Shown here: positions 45,640 to 53,710 of the stretch, piece after piece
Layout of the letters: every line of letters begins with the position of its first letter
Numbering within the stretch: the first letter of the stretch is position 1
NCBI RefSeq assembly: GCF_009866805.1
Contig: NZ_SIZW01000041.1
Span: forward strand, 558,001 to 622,000
Source of the DNA: Schauerella aestuarii
GTDB lineage: Bacteria; Pseudomonadota; Gammaproteobacteria; Burkholderiales; Burkholderiaceae_B
Direction of reading: 5' to 3'
DNA length: 64,000 bases
Position numbers and translations under genes: made by a program
Notes under the pieces: generated by a model
Seen by the model: the letters and a program-made list of their open reading frames with translations, nothing else
What the model was told of the DNA's origin: nothing
Database searches by the model: none

Positions 45640-46635
45640 ATGAAGAAGTCTCCGCTGTTTCATCGCCTGCACTGCTTGACCCTGGCCGCGCTCGCCGGCG
45701 CGGCGTCTGTCGCGGCACCGGCCAGTGCGGCCTATCCCGAAAAGCCCATCAGCCTGGTCGTGGGCTTTACGCCTGGTGGCGGTGTGGATGTGGTTGGCCG
45801 CATCATTGCGCAGGGGATGGGCGAAAAGCTCAAGACCTCGGTCGTGGTCGAGAACAAACCCGGGTTTTCCGGAAACATCAGCGCCCAGTACGTCAAACGC
45901 GCCGCGCTGGATGGTTACACGCTCCTGATGGCGCCCACGACCTCGTACGCCATGACCGAGAAAATCCTCGGCAAGGAAACGGTGGGGTATGACCTGCTCG
46001 CCGATTTCATTCCGGTGTCGACGTTGGGCGAACTGCCGTTGATCTTGTTGGCCAACAAGCAACTGGGCATGAACAACTTTGCCGACATGAGCGCCAAGGC
46101 GCGGGCCAACCCCGGAAAATATGCCTACGGCTCGACGGGTAACGGTTCGACTGAACACATCGTGACCGAACTCTTTCGTCAGCAAGCCAAGGTTGACCTT
46201 CTGCATGTGCCCTATCGGGGCTCGAGCCCGGCCATGTCCGATCTGTTGGGGGGCGAGATCCAGTTGATGTTCACGACCTCGCCCACCGCCTTGGCCAATC
46301 TGCCCAGCGGACGTGTGACTGCCTTGGGCGTGGCGAGCCAGAAGCGGCTGACCGTGTTGCCGGACGTGCCGACCTTCGCCGAGCAGGGCTTGCCCGCCTT
46401 CAACGCGGTTGCGGTCTACAGCATCCTGGCGCCGAAGGGCACGCCCGACGAGGTGATCGTCCAACTCAATGCGGCGATCTCGGACGTACTGAAAACGCCG
46501 GCAATGAAAGAAAAACTGTCGCAGTTGGGAGTGGAAGTGGTGCAGACCACGCCGCAGCAATCGCGTCAGCGCCTGGAGGCCGAGGTCACCAAGTGGAGCA
46601 CGGCGATCGACCAGACCAAGATCACCGTGCAATGA
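45640..46635 (+). CDS. Bug-family receptor in the acyl-CoA operon
   Basis: Periplasmic receptor of 331 residues with signal peptide (cleavage near ASA-AY). Bug pattern: YPEKPISLVVGFTPGGGVDVVGR, VVENKPGFSGNISAQY, DGYTLLMAP and HVPYRGSSPAMSDLLGGEIQ. The ATG at 45640 follows AAGGGGAAG. It lies between the acyl-CoA ligase and the enoyl-CoA hydratase, so it presumably captures the acid they degrade. No TctA/TctB subunits are nearby. Confidence 0.92.
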   Translation: MKKSPLFHRLHCLTLAALAGAASVAAPASAAYPEKPISLVVGFTPGGGVDVVGRIIAQGMGEKLKTSVVVENKPGFSGNISAQYVKRAALDGYTLLMAPTTSYAMTEKILGKETVGYDLLADFIPVSTLGELPLILLANKQLGMNNFADMSAKARANPGKYAYGSTGNGSTEHIVTELFRQQAKVDLLHVPYRGSSPAMSDLLGGEIQLMFTTSPTALANLPSGRVTALGVASQKRLTVLPDVPTFAEQGLPAFNAVAVYSILAPKGTPDEVIVQLNAAISDVLKTPAMKEKLSQLGVEVVQTTPQQSRQRLEAEVTKWSTAIDQTKITVQ

Positions 46636-46758
46636 CGGTGGCCACCGCCACGCCCCAGTGCGGGATGCCGTCACCCCGGGTGAGCGCATTTGTCGACGCA
46701 CGTTAATCCCATTCGACCGGCCGCCGCGCCGGTCGCTGTTTTGCCTGAAGGAGGAATG

Positions 46759-47526
46759 ATGTCTCACCCTGATCCCTTGACGGTGACGATTGCCGACGGC
46801 ATCGCCCGCGTAACGTTCGACCGGCCTGAAGTGATGAACGCGTTCGACGCGGCGCAACGCCAGCGGTTCAAGGCCGCGCTGCTCGCGCTTGAAAGCGATG
46901 CGGCGGTGCGTGTGATCGTATTGACAGGTCGTGGACGCGCGTTCTGCGCCGGCCAGGATCAGAACGAAAGCGCCGCGATGGATGCGGCCGGCTCGGCGGC
47001 GCGGATCGACGATTACATGGATCTGTATGACGTGTTCCGGGGTTTGACCAAGCCGGTGATCGCATCGCTGAACGGCGTCGCAGCAGGAGCGGGACTGCAG
47101 ATCGCCTTGATGTCGGATCTGCGTATCGGCTGCGAACACGCGCGCCTCGGCATGACCGAACTCAACGTGGGTTCGGCCGCGATCGTCGGCAGTGCGTTAT
47201 TGCTGCCCATCATCGGTGAGGCGGCGATGAAGCGCCTGGTGTTGCTGGCCGAAATCCTGTCGGCCGATCAAGCGCTATCGATGGGGCTCTTGCATGAAGT
47301 GGTGCCGCACGCCGAGCTCGAAACGCGCGTGACGGTGGTGGCGCAGAAGCTGGCGCAGTGGTCGCCCATCTCGGTGGCCATCACGAAATCGTGGTGGAAG
47401 ACGATGTCGGACGAGGCATTCGACAAATCGGCGCAGGCTGCACGGCACGGTCACGCACTGAATTTTGCGAGTGGCGCATACACAGAAGGCGCGCAACGAT
47501 TCAAAGCAAGAAAGTTGGGCAGTTGA
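46759..47526 (+). CDS. Enoyl-CoA hydratase/isomerase family
   Basis: Crotonase-fold enzyme of 255 residues. The oxyanion-hole segments are FCAGQDQNES and GVAAGAGLQIALMSDLRIG. A Glu (TELNVGS) sits near the usual second catalytic position, although the first typical catalytic Glu region is less clear. A strong AGGAGG lies 5 nt before the ATG at 46759, which settles the start. It completes an operon with the acyl-CoA ligase and Bug receptor; it likely hydrates or isomerises the CoA ester formed by the ligase. Confidence 0.9.
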   Translation: MSHPDPLTVTIADGIARVTFDRPEVMNAFDAAQRQRFKAALLALESDAAVRVIVLTGRGRAFCAGQDQNESAAMDAAGSAARIDDYMDLYDVFRGLTKPVIASLNGVAAGAGLQIALMSDLRIGCEHARLGMTELNVGSAAIVGSALLLPIIGEAAMKRLVLLAEILSADQALSMGLLHEVVPHAELETRVTVVAQKLAQWSPISVAITKSWWKTMSDEAFDKSAQAARHGHALNFASGAYTEGAQRFKARKLGS

Positions 47527-47533
47527 ATCGGTC

Positions 47534-47561
47534 GCCGAAGCCGCTTCGTGGTGGCTTCGGC
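47534..47561 (+). terminator. Hairpin GCCGAAGCC-N10-GGCTTCGGC after the hydratase gene
   Basis: Perfect 9 bp stem starting 7 nt after the enoyl-CoA hydratase stop. It lacks a following T-run but its place argues for transcript-end formation or 3' protection. Confidence 0.5.
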
Positions 47562-47571
47562 TAGGGCCGAG

Positions 47572-47611
47572 TGGACGCCTGGACGTTTAGACGCGTGGAA
47601 GCGTGGACGCG
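47572..47611. repeat. Degenerate 8 bp tandem repeat, five units
   Basis: Five consecutive octamers of the type TGGACGCG (TGGACGCC, TGGACGTT, TAGACGCG, TGGAAGCG, TGGACGCG) follow the hairpin after the hydratase gene. The 198 nt gap 47527-47724 otherwise holds nothing recognisable. Confidence 0.7.
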
Positions 47612-47724
47612 GCTTTCGCGGCTGAGGGCGCGCCGGTGCCGACGCACCCGTCGATCACGCTGAAGTCCGTCACCCCTGATCAAATCGCTCGTCCAGGCGT
47701 TCACACGACCCCGTCTTGAACCGC

Positions 47725-49146
47725 TCAGGCGGCGGCTTCGGCAGCGATGTTCTCGGACGCGATCGTCACGCCCAATGCTGCGGCGCAAGCGTCGACCGAA
47801 CGGCGCTGCGTTTCGGCATACAACGCCAGTTCGTCCAGCACGGTATGGCCCAACGCGGCCTGGAAGCCGGCTTGATTGGCGCTGGTGGCGTAATCGCTCT
47901 GACCGTTCTCGCCCAGATTCGATTGAAAGATCCCGGCCGCGCTGACCGGCAGGAAATCTTCGTACACGAGGGGTTCGAACGCGACGCAGCCGGCGTCGAT
48001 CAGGACGTCCAGCGTGACGGTGTCGCCCTTGAGCGCGGTGGGCACAGCCACATCGGTGGTGAAGTAACGGTAATAGCCGATGCCCTGCGCGCGCAGCGTG
48101 GCGTGATCGTCGGGGAACGCGGCGAAGTGCGCGCTCAGGTTGGCCATGTAGGCCTGTGCATTGGCGTCGGTAGTGGGGCCTTTCTGCGTGGCGCGGGCCG
48201 CGTTGAGCAAACGGTCATACAGCGCGCGGCCCTTGGGCGTGAGCGCCACACCACGTTGCTCGATCTCGCCGAAGCGGGCCGTGTGGCTGCCGGCATACAC
48301 GGTGCCGTCGGCGGCCGTGAAGTTCACGGCTTCTTCCAGCGCCTTGAAGCTCGTCTGGCGCAACAGGATGGGACAGCTGCGCGGCGGCGGGCCTTCGATC
48401 ACGGCCTTGGCGGCGATGCCGGCCAATGGCATGGCGACCTGGGCGGCGTCGATATCGAGCGTGCGCGGCGTGAGGTGATTGATGTGCGGACCCTTGAACG
48501 CCACCACATCGGCGAGCAGGCGATTTTCATCGTGCAGCTGTTTGTACAGCTCGGGCGACACCGTGGCGGTGTGGTGCCAACGGAAGGTTTCCAGCGCGTT
48601 CTGCACGAATTCATCCGCTTCGGCCTGGGTGAGACCGCCGGCGCTTTCGTGCAATGCGATCAGTTCGCGCACGCGCGGCGTGAAGATGTCACGCTTGGCC
48701 AGCGTCTCGGCCGCGACGGCGCGCAAGCTCACATCGCCGATCAGTTCGAGTCGCAGCAGCGACGTGAATACGCGAAAGGGGCTAACGCGCAGGCTATCTT
48801 CGTGGGTGGCGCGAAACGCGGTGGAATGCACCGGCACGCCGGCCGACGACAGGTCGTAATAACCCACGGCCACCATCCCCATCACACCGAAGAGGCGGCG
48901 GATGGTGGCGAGCTCATCGGCCGTGCCCACCCGAATGGCGCCGTGGCGCTCGGCATCCAGGCGGTCGATCTCGCCCGTACGCGTGAGCTGTTGTGCCAAG
49001 GCGTCGTCGGCGCTCAGCGTGTCGGCATTGACCTGACCGACCAGGTCGATCAAGTTGCCGTACAGCGGCACTTCGGCGCGATACATGTCAGACATGGCAC
49101 GGGAAAATTGAGCGCGGATCAGATCGGGCGAAACGAAGGTGGACAT
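47725..49146 (-). CDS. hglS: 2-oxoadipate dioxygenase/decarboxylase (HglS/YdcJ family)
   Basis: Non-haem iron enzyme of 473 residues that converts 2-oxoadipate to D-2-hydroxyglutarate in lysine catabolism. Likely iron ligands, by comparison with HglS, are His68 (ERHGAIR), His224 (HINHLTPR) and Glu294 (RFGEIE). The domain was long annotated DUF1338. The overall length and the FGVMGMVAVGYYDLS and YRYFTTDVAVP segments fit the family. It lies near an aminoadipate-semialdehyde dehydrogenase and a LysR regulator, supporting the lysine pathway role. Confidence 0.92.
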   Translation of the reverse strand: MSTFVSPDLIRAQFSRAMSDMYRAEVPLYGNLIDLVGQVNADTLSADDALAQQLTRTGEIDRLDAERHGAIRVGTADELATIRRLFGVMGMVAVGYYDLSSAGVPVHSTAFRATHEDSLRVSPFRVFTSLLRLELIGDVSLRAVAAETLAKRDIFTPRVRELIALHESAGGLTQAEADEFVQNALETFRWHHTATVSPELYKQLHDENRLLADVVAFKGPHINHLTPRTLDIDAAQVAMPLAGIAAKAVIEGPPPRSCPILLRQTSFKALEEAVNFTAADGTVYAGSHTARFGEIEQRGVALTPKGRALYDRLLNAARATQKGPTTDANAQAYMANLSAHFAAFPDDHATLRAQGIGYYRYFTTDVAVPTALKGDTVTLDVLIDAGCVAFEPLVYEDFLPVSAAGIFQSNLGENGQSDYATSANQAGFQAALGHTVLDELALYAETQRRSVDACAAALGVTIASENIAAEAAA

Positions 49147-49357
49147 GGCGTATGGCGAGTAAGGAACGGGTCCGCGGGCGGACTGGCGTTCTGGAGTGAA
49201 TGAGTCGGCGGGAATGAAGTCGTGCTTATAAGTCGAGCGGCGTGATGCGAAGCGGATGAAGCGAATGCAATGACGTGCGGTCCGGCGATCGACATAAAGG
49301 CGCCGGGCACGGTATCAAAACGCGGATCGGGTTTGCACGCAAATGAAAAAATTCGCG

Positions 49358-50272
49358 TCAATCATTCCTTTTTTTCGTGTTCTCGCCTGCCGCCGCCTGC
49401 CGCACCCAATCGACGAAGCGTCGGATCTTCGGTACTTCGGCCGCGCGCTCGGCGTACGCCATGAAATAACGGCCTTCGCTGGCGGGCACGCGGGGCCACG
49501 GCGCCACCAGTTTTTTCTCGGCAATTTCTTCGCGCACCAGCACGTCCGGCACCAAGGCCACGCCGCAACCGGCCACCGCTGCATGAATGCACATGTAGAA
49601 CGTATCGAAACGCGGGCCGTGATAACTGCGATGCGTATGCAGGTCCTGCTGCGAAAACCAGTCGTGCCAGGCTTCGGGGCGCGAGGCACACTGCAGCAGT
49701 GTGGGACCGTCCTGTGCATCGAGCCCGGGCGGCTTGCGCCGTCCCAGCAGCGCGGGCGCACAGACGGCCAGCAGGCTCTCGCCGAAGAGTTCGACGCACT
49801 CCGCACCGGGCCACGTGCCTTGTCCATAGAAAAAAGCGATGTCGGCGCGTCCATTGAGCAAGTCGAACGGTTCGAGTTCGTTGCGGATATCGAGGTGAAT
49901 CTCGGGATGGTGCTGGCCGAACCCGCGCAGATGCGGGATCAGCCAACGCGAGCCGAACGTCGGCTGCGTGGCAATGGTCAATACCTCTGTTTGCCCGCCA
50001 TACGACAGGATGTAGCGCGACGAGATATCGATCTGGGTGAGGATCTTGCGCACTTCGGCCTGATAAAGCTCGCCCGCCGGGGTGAGCTGCAGACGGCGGC
50101 GCACGCGCCGAAACAGCAGGTGCTGCAGTTGTTCTTCGAGATGCGCGACCTGCTTGCTGACGGCGCTTTGCGTCAGATGCAGCTCGTCGGCCGCACGTGT
50201 GAAGCTCAAATGACGGGCCACTGCCTCAAAGCACTGCAGGGCGGCCATGGAAGGCACGAGGCGTTTTGACAT
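49358..50272 (-). CDS. LysR-family (GcvA-like) regulator of lysine genes
   Basis: LysR regulator of 304 residues. The winged helix is FEAVARHLSFTRAADELHLTQSAVSKQVAHLEE (about residues 14-46), as in GcvA-type members. The effector domain includes ILSYGGQTEVLTIATQPTFGSRWLIPHL and DIAFFYGQGTWPGAECVEL. It is divergent from the aminoadipate-semialdehyde dehydrogenase gene (111 nt) and lies just beyond hglS, so it probably controls both. Inducer not known, likely a lysine breakdown product. Confidence 0.91.
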   Translation of the reverse strand: MSKRLVPSMAALQCFEAVARHLSFTRAADELHLTQSAVSKQVAHLEEQLQHLLFRRVRRRLQLTPAGELYQAEVRKILTQIDISSRYILSYGGQTEVLTIATQPTFGSRWLIPHLRGFGQHHPEIHLDIRNELEPFDLLNGRADIAFFYGQGTWPGAECVELFGESLLAVCAPALLGRRKPPGLDAQDGPTLLQCASRPEAWHDWFSQQDLHTHRSYHGPRFDTFYMCIHAAVAGCGVALVPDVLVREEIAEKKLVAPWPRVPASEGRYFMAYAERAAEVPKIRRFVDWVRQAAAGENTKKRND

Positions 50273-50383
50273 GGGGGTGCAAAGTTCATGAATTTAAGGA
50301 ATGATAAACAGAATAATCGTTGCTTGTTGGGTGGCACCGATGGCGGGATACTGGGCGCCTCTCCCCAATCCAGGAAGCCCACC

Positions 50384-51880
50384 ATGATTCAGAAGTTGTT
50401 GAGCACGCTCGGCGTGGATGCGGCGGCCGTGTCGGCCCCGGCCGGCTATGCCGTCCACTCGCCCATCGATGGCAGCCAACTGGCCACGGTCGCGCTCGAG
50501 CAGCCCGAAGCCGTTGCCGCGCGCATCGGCCGTGCGCAAACGGCTTTCGAAGCCTGGCGCAGCGTGCCCGCGCCGCGCCGCGGCGAACTGGTGCGTCTGC
50601 TGGGCGAAATCCTGCGCGCCAACAAGGCCGAACTGGGTGAACTGGTGTCGTGGGAAGCCGGCAAGATTCGTCAGGAAGGCCTGGGCGAAGTGCAGGAGAT
50701 GATCGACATCTGCGACTTCGCCGTGGGCCTGTCGCGTCAGTTGTACGGCTTGACGATCGCCTCCGAGCGCCCCGGTCACCACATGCGCGAAACCTGGCAC
50801 CCGCTGGGTGTGGTCGGTGTGATCAGCGCCTTCAACTTCCCCGTGGCCGTATGGTCCTGGAATACCGCGCTGGCGCTCGTGTGCGGCAATGCGGTCGTGT
50901 GGAAGCCGTCCGAGAAAACGCCGCTGACGGCGTTGGCCTGCCAGGCCTTGTTCGAGCAGGCAGTCGCCAAATTCGGCGCCGATGCGCCGGCGGATCTGTC
51001 GCAAGTCGTGATCGGCGATCGCGCCGCAGGCGAAGCCCTGGTCGACGACAAACGCGTGGCGTTGGTCAGCGCCACCGGCAGCACGCGCATGGGCCGCGAA
51101 GTGGGGCCCCGCGTGGCGGCGCGTTTCGGTCGCAGCATTCTCGAACTCGGCGGCAACAACGCCATGATTCTCGCGCCCAGCGCCGATCTCGATCTGGCCG
51201 TGCGGGGCATTCTCTTTTCGGCGGTGGGCACGGCAGGTCAGCGTTGCACCACGCTGCGCCGCGTGATTGTCCACACGTCGATCAAGGATGACGTGGTGTC
51301 GCGGTTGAAAGCGGCGTACGGCCGGGTGCGCATCGGCGATCCGCTCAAGGACAATCTGGTGGGACCGTTGATCGATCGCGCCAGCTTCGATGCCATGCAG
51401 GACGCGCTGCAGCGCGCACGTGCCGAAGGCGGCACAGTATTCGGCGGCGAACGTCAGTTGGCCGAGCAGTATCCGAATGCCTACTATGTGGCGCCTGCGA
51501 TCGTCGAGATGCCATCGCAGACGGCCGTGGTCGAGCACGAAACGTTCGCGCCCATTCTGTATGTGATGACGTACGACGATTTCGCCGATGCGCTGCGTAT
51601 GAACAATGACGTGCCGCAAGGCTTGTCGTCGTGCGTATTTACGCTGGACGTACGCGAGGCCGAGCTGTTCCAAAGTGCGGTCGGCAGCGACTGCGGCATC
51701 GCCAACGTCAATATCGGCACCAGCGGCGCGGAAATCGGCGGCGCGTTTGGTGGTGAGAAGGAGACGGGCGGCGGGCGTGAGTCGGGTTCGGATGCCTGGA
51801 AAGCGTACATGCGCCGCCAGACCAACACCATCAACTACTCGCGCGCCTTGCCCCTGGCGCAAGGCATCACGTTCGATTGA
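50384..51880 (+). CDS. amaB: L-aminoadipate-semialdehyde dehydrogenase (ALDH7/AmaB)
   Basis: NAD-dependent aldehyde dehydrogenase of 498 residues, ALDH7 type. It oxidises aminoadipate semialdehyde/piperideine-6-carboxylate to 2-aminoadipate in lysine breakdown. Catalytic Cys288 lies in GTAGQRCTTLRR and Glu254 in LELGGNNA, both characteristic of the ALDH7 branch. The C-terminus shows GEKETGGGRESGSDAWKAYMRRQTNTINYS, also ALDH7-like. ATG at 50384 has AGGAAG upstream. Together with hglS it covers two steps of the 2-aminoadipate route; the transaminase between them is not in this window. Confidence 0.93.
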   Translation: MIQKLLSTLGVDAAAVSAPAGYAVHSPIDGSQLATVALEQPEAVAARIGRAQTAFEAWRSVPAPRRGELVRLLGEILRANKAELGELVSWEAGKIRQEGLGEVQEMIDICDFAVGLSRQLYGLTIASERPGHHMRETWHPLGVVGVISAFNFPVAVWSWNTALALVCGNAVVWKPSEKTPLTALACQALFEQAVAKFGADAPADLSQVVIGDRAAGEALVDDKRVALVSATGSTRMGREVGPRVAARFGRSILELGGNNAMILAPSADLDLAVRGILFSAVGTAGQRCTTLRRVIVHTSIKDDVVSRLKAAYGRVRIGDPLKDNLVGPLIDRASFDAMQDALQRARAEGGTVFGGERQLAEQYPNAYYVAPAIVEMPSQTAVVEHETFAPILYVMTYDDFADALRMNNDVPQGLSSCVFTLDVREAELFQSAVGSDCGIANVNIGTSGAEIGGAFGGEKETGGGRESGSDAWKAYMRRQTNTINYSRALPLAQGITFD

Positions 51881-51936
51881 CATATCGGCAGCAGAAGCCG
51901 GCGGGTGGGCGCGCGCTCGCGTCCGCCCACCGGCGT

Positions 51937-52449
51937 TTATGCTTGCGCGCTCAGCAACATGAACCCCGGTAACGCCATCAAGGCGGCCAGCCGGGCATGC
52001 GTGATGTGGACCGGCTTGAGCGTGGGATGGGTCATCAGCACGTTGAACGTGCCCACTACGGCGCCCGCCACGAGCACGGGCACGTTGATCACCGATTGCA
52101 GGCCCAGCGACGTAATGGCGGCATGATCGTCGAATGCCGCGCGAATGGCCGTCGTGCCTTCACCCACATACACGCGTTTGTCGATCAGGACATGCCGGCC
52201 CCAATCGGTGCCGAGCTTGTCCTTGGTGCCCCCGGCGGGGTACGCCTGAGGGTTCGAGCTGTACAACCGCGTGACGCCCATGCGTGCGGCGTCGAAGCGA
52301 TTGACCGTGCACAAGGCATGTCCCAATCCTTCGGCTGCAAAATCATCCACGGCGGCGAAGAGGGCGAGGGCGTCGCCCGCCGCCACCGCGGCGCTTGCAC
52401 GCGCCACGGGCGTATCGCGTTCGATCAAGCTGTCGTTACTGTTCAGCAT
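51937..52449 (-). CDS. GAF-domain protein
   Basis: Small protein of 170 residues made of one GAF-like sensory domain (about residues 25-160). Features are LYSSNPQAYPAGGTKDKLGTDWGRHVLIDKRVYVGEG, then AAITSLGLQSVINVPVLVAGAVVGTFNVLMTHP, the typical GAF core strands. There is no output domain, so it may bind a small ligand or act as an enzyme-like GAF. It starts 7 nt after the Bug receptor stop on the same strand, so the pair are likely co-transcribed; ligand sharing is possible. Confidence 0.87.
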   Translation of the reverse strand: MLNSNDSLIERDTPVARASAAVAAGDALALFAAVDDFAAEGLGHALCTVNRFDAARMGVTRLYSSNPQAYPAGGTKDKLGTDWGRHVLIDKRVYVGEGTTAIRAAFDDHAAITSLGLQSVINVPVLVAGAVVGTFNVLMTHPTLKPVHITHARLAALMALPGFMLLSAQA

Positions 52450-52456
52450 CGCGGGC

Positions 52457-53431
52457 CTATTCGATTTTGATGCCAAGGTCGCGAATCAGCTTGTCGTACT
52501 TGGTCGCGTCGGCGTCCAGCGTGGCCGCAAATTCCTTGGGGCTGCTCTTGACCAGTTCGACGGCCATGTCGCCCATCTTCTTGATCACCTCAGGTTTGGC
52601 CAGCACCTTGTTGATCTCGGTGTTCAGGCGTTCGACCAGTGCGGGATCCATGCCTGCGGGGCCGAAGGCGCCGTACCACACGGCGAGTTCGTAGTCGGGC
52701 ACCGTTTCGGCGACGGTCGGGATCTGGGGGAGCAGCGGCGACCGTTTGGTTTCCGTGACGCCCAGCAGCTTGAGCTTGCCTGCATTCACATGCGGCAGCG
52801 TTTGCGTACCGGCGCTGAACAGCAGTTGCGTGCGATCGGCAACGGTATCCAGCACCGCAGGCGCGCCGCCACGATAAGGAATGTGCAGCATCTCGATGCC
52901 CGTCGCTTTTTCGAACAGCACCGCGCTCAGATGGTTGGTCGAGCCGGCGCCGGCCGATGCATAGGCGACTTTGCCCGGATTCGCTTTGGCGTAGGCGATG
53001 AACTCGGCCACCGTGTTGGCGGGCACGGAAGGATTGATCACCATGGTGTTGGTGACCAGCGCAAGTTCGGCGATCGGCGTGAAGTCTTTCACGCCGTCGA
53101 ACGGCATCGTCGAATAGAGCGCCTTGTTCATGGTGTGCGTGCTCATCGAGCCTACGAGCAGCGTGTAGCCATCGGGCTGCGCGCGGGCGACGTAGGCGGA
53201 GCCGATGTTGCCCGATGCGCCCGAACGATTTTCGACCACGAAGGTTTGCCCCATCGCCTGGGTGAGATGCTCCGAGAGCGTGCGGGCGAGAATGTCGGTC
53301 GACCCGCCCGCTGCCCACGGCACGATCAGCGTGACGGGCTTGTCGGGATAAGCGGCCTGCGCCGCGTGCGGGAGTGCAAGTGAAGCGGCGAGCGCCGCGC
53401 TATACGCCAGGCGTTTGATGGATGACAACAT
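52457..53431 (-). CDS. Bug-family receptor
   Basis: Periplasmic receptor of 324 residues with signal peptide (cleavage near AQA-AY). Pattern: YPDKPVTLIVPWAAGGSTDILAR, VVENRSGASGNIGSAYVAR, DGYTLLVGS and HIPYRGGAPAVLDTVADRTQ. It is followed by the GAF protein and preceded, across a repeat-rich gap, by a gamma-glutamyltransferase-like gene. The ligand is unknown; a transport partner is missing from the window. Confidence 0.92.
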   Translation of the reverse strand: MLSSIKRLAYSAALAASLALPHAAQAAYPDKPVTLIVPWAAGGSTDILARTLSEHLTQAMGQTFVVENRSGASGNIGSAYVARAQPDGYTLLVGSMSTHTMNKALYSTMPFDGVKDFTPIAELALVTNTMVINPSVPANTVAEFIAYAKANPGKVAYASAGAGSTNHLSAVLFEKATGIEMLHIPYRGGAPAVLDTVADRTQLLFSAGTQTLPHVNAGKLKLLGVTETKRSPLLPQIPTVAETVPDYELAVWYGAFGPAGMDPALVERLNTEINKVLAKPEVIKKMGDMAVELVKSSPKEFAATLDADATKYDKLIRDLGIKIE

Positions 53432-53499
53432 GATGATGATTCCCCGAGGAGTGATGCGGCTTGATGGCCGCTATTGGTAAAACGAAAGAAGGTTCGCGA

Positions 53500-53650
53500 C
53501 AGACACAACAGCGCCTTACACCACAGCGCCTGAAACACAATCGATCGAGGCACAGTCGATCGAGACATAATGGCTGAGACCTAACGACTGCGACCTAACG
53601 ACTGCGACCTAACGACTGCGACATAACGACTGCGACATAACGACTGCGAC
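53500..53650. repeat. Degenerate tandem repeats including five 14 bp units
   Basis: Five adjacent 14 bp copies of CTAACGACTGCGAC (last two with A first) fill 53581-53650. Upstream, 53500-53580 holds looser copies (ACAGCGCC..., CAATCGATCGAG, CAGTCGATCGAG). It occupies most of the 279 nt gap between the GGT-like gene end and the Bug receptor start. Confidence 0.8.
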
Positions 53651-53710
53651 ACAAGCAGCTGGAGGCAGGCGACTGCGCCATCAGCGACCGTTGCGTCGGC
53701 GCCTGATAGG

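Noticed and set aside
45535-47139. Minus-strand open frame opposite the Bug receptor and hydratase
   Set aside because: It spans two good genes plus their gap, and its His/Arg/Gly-rich content is typical of antisense.
47716-49203. Plus-strand open frame opposite hglS
   Set aside because: The minus strand carries all expected iron ligands of HglS; the other strand shows none of any family.
50294-51883. Minus-strand open frame of 529 codons opposite amaB
   Set aside because: It lies across a canonical aldehyde dehydrogenase gene and has no domain features.
53581-53650. Possible CRISPR array
   Set aside because: The units are 14 bp and directly adjacent without spacers, so it is a tandem repeat.
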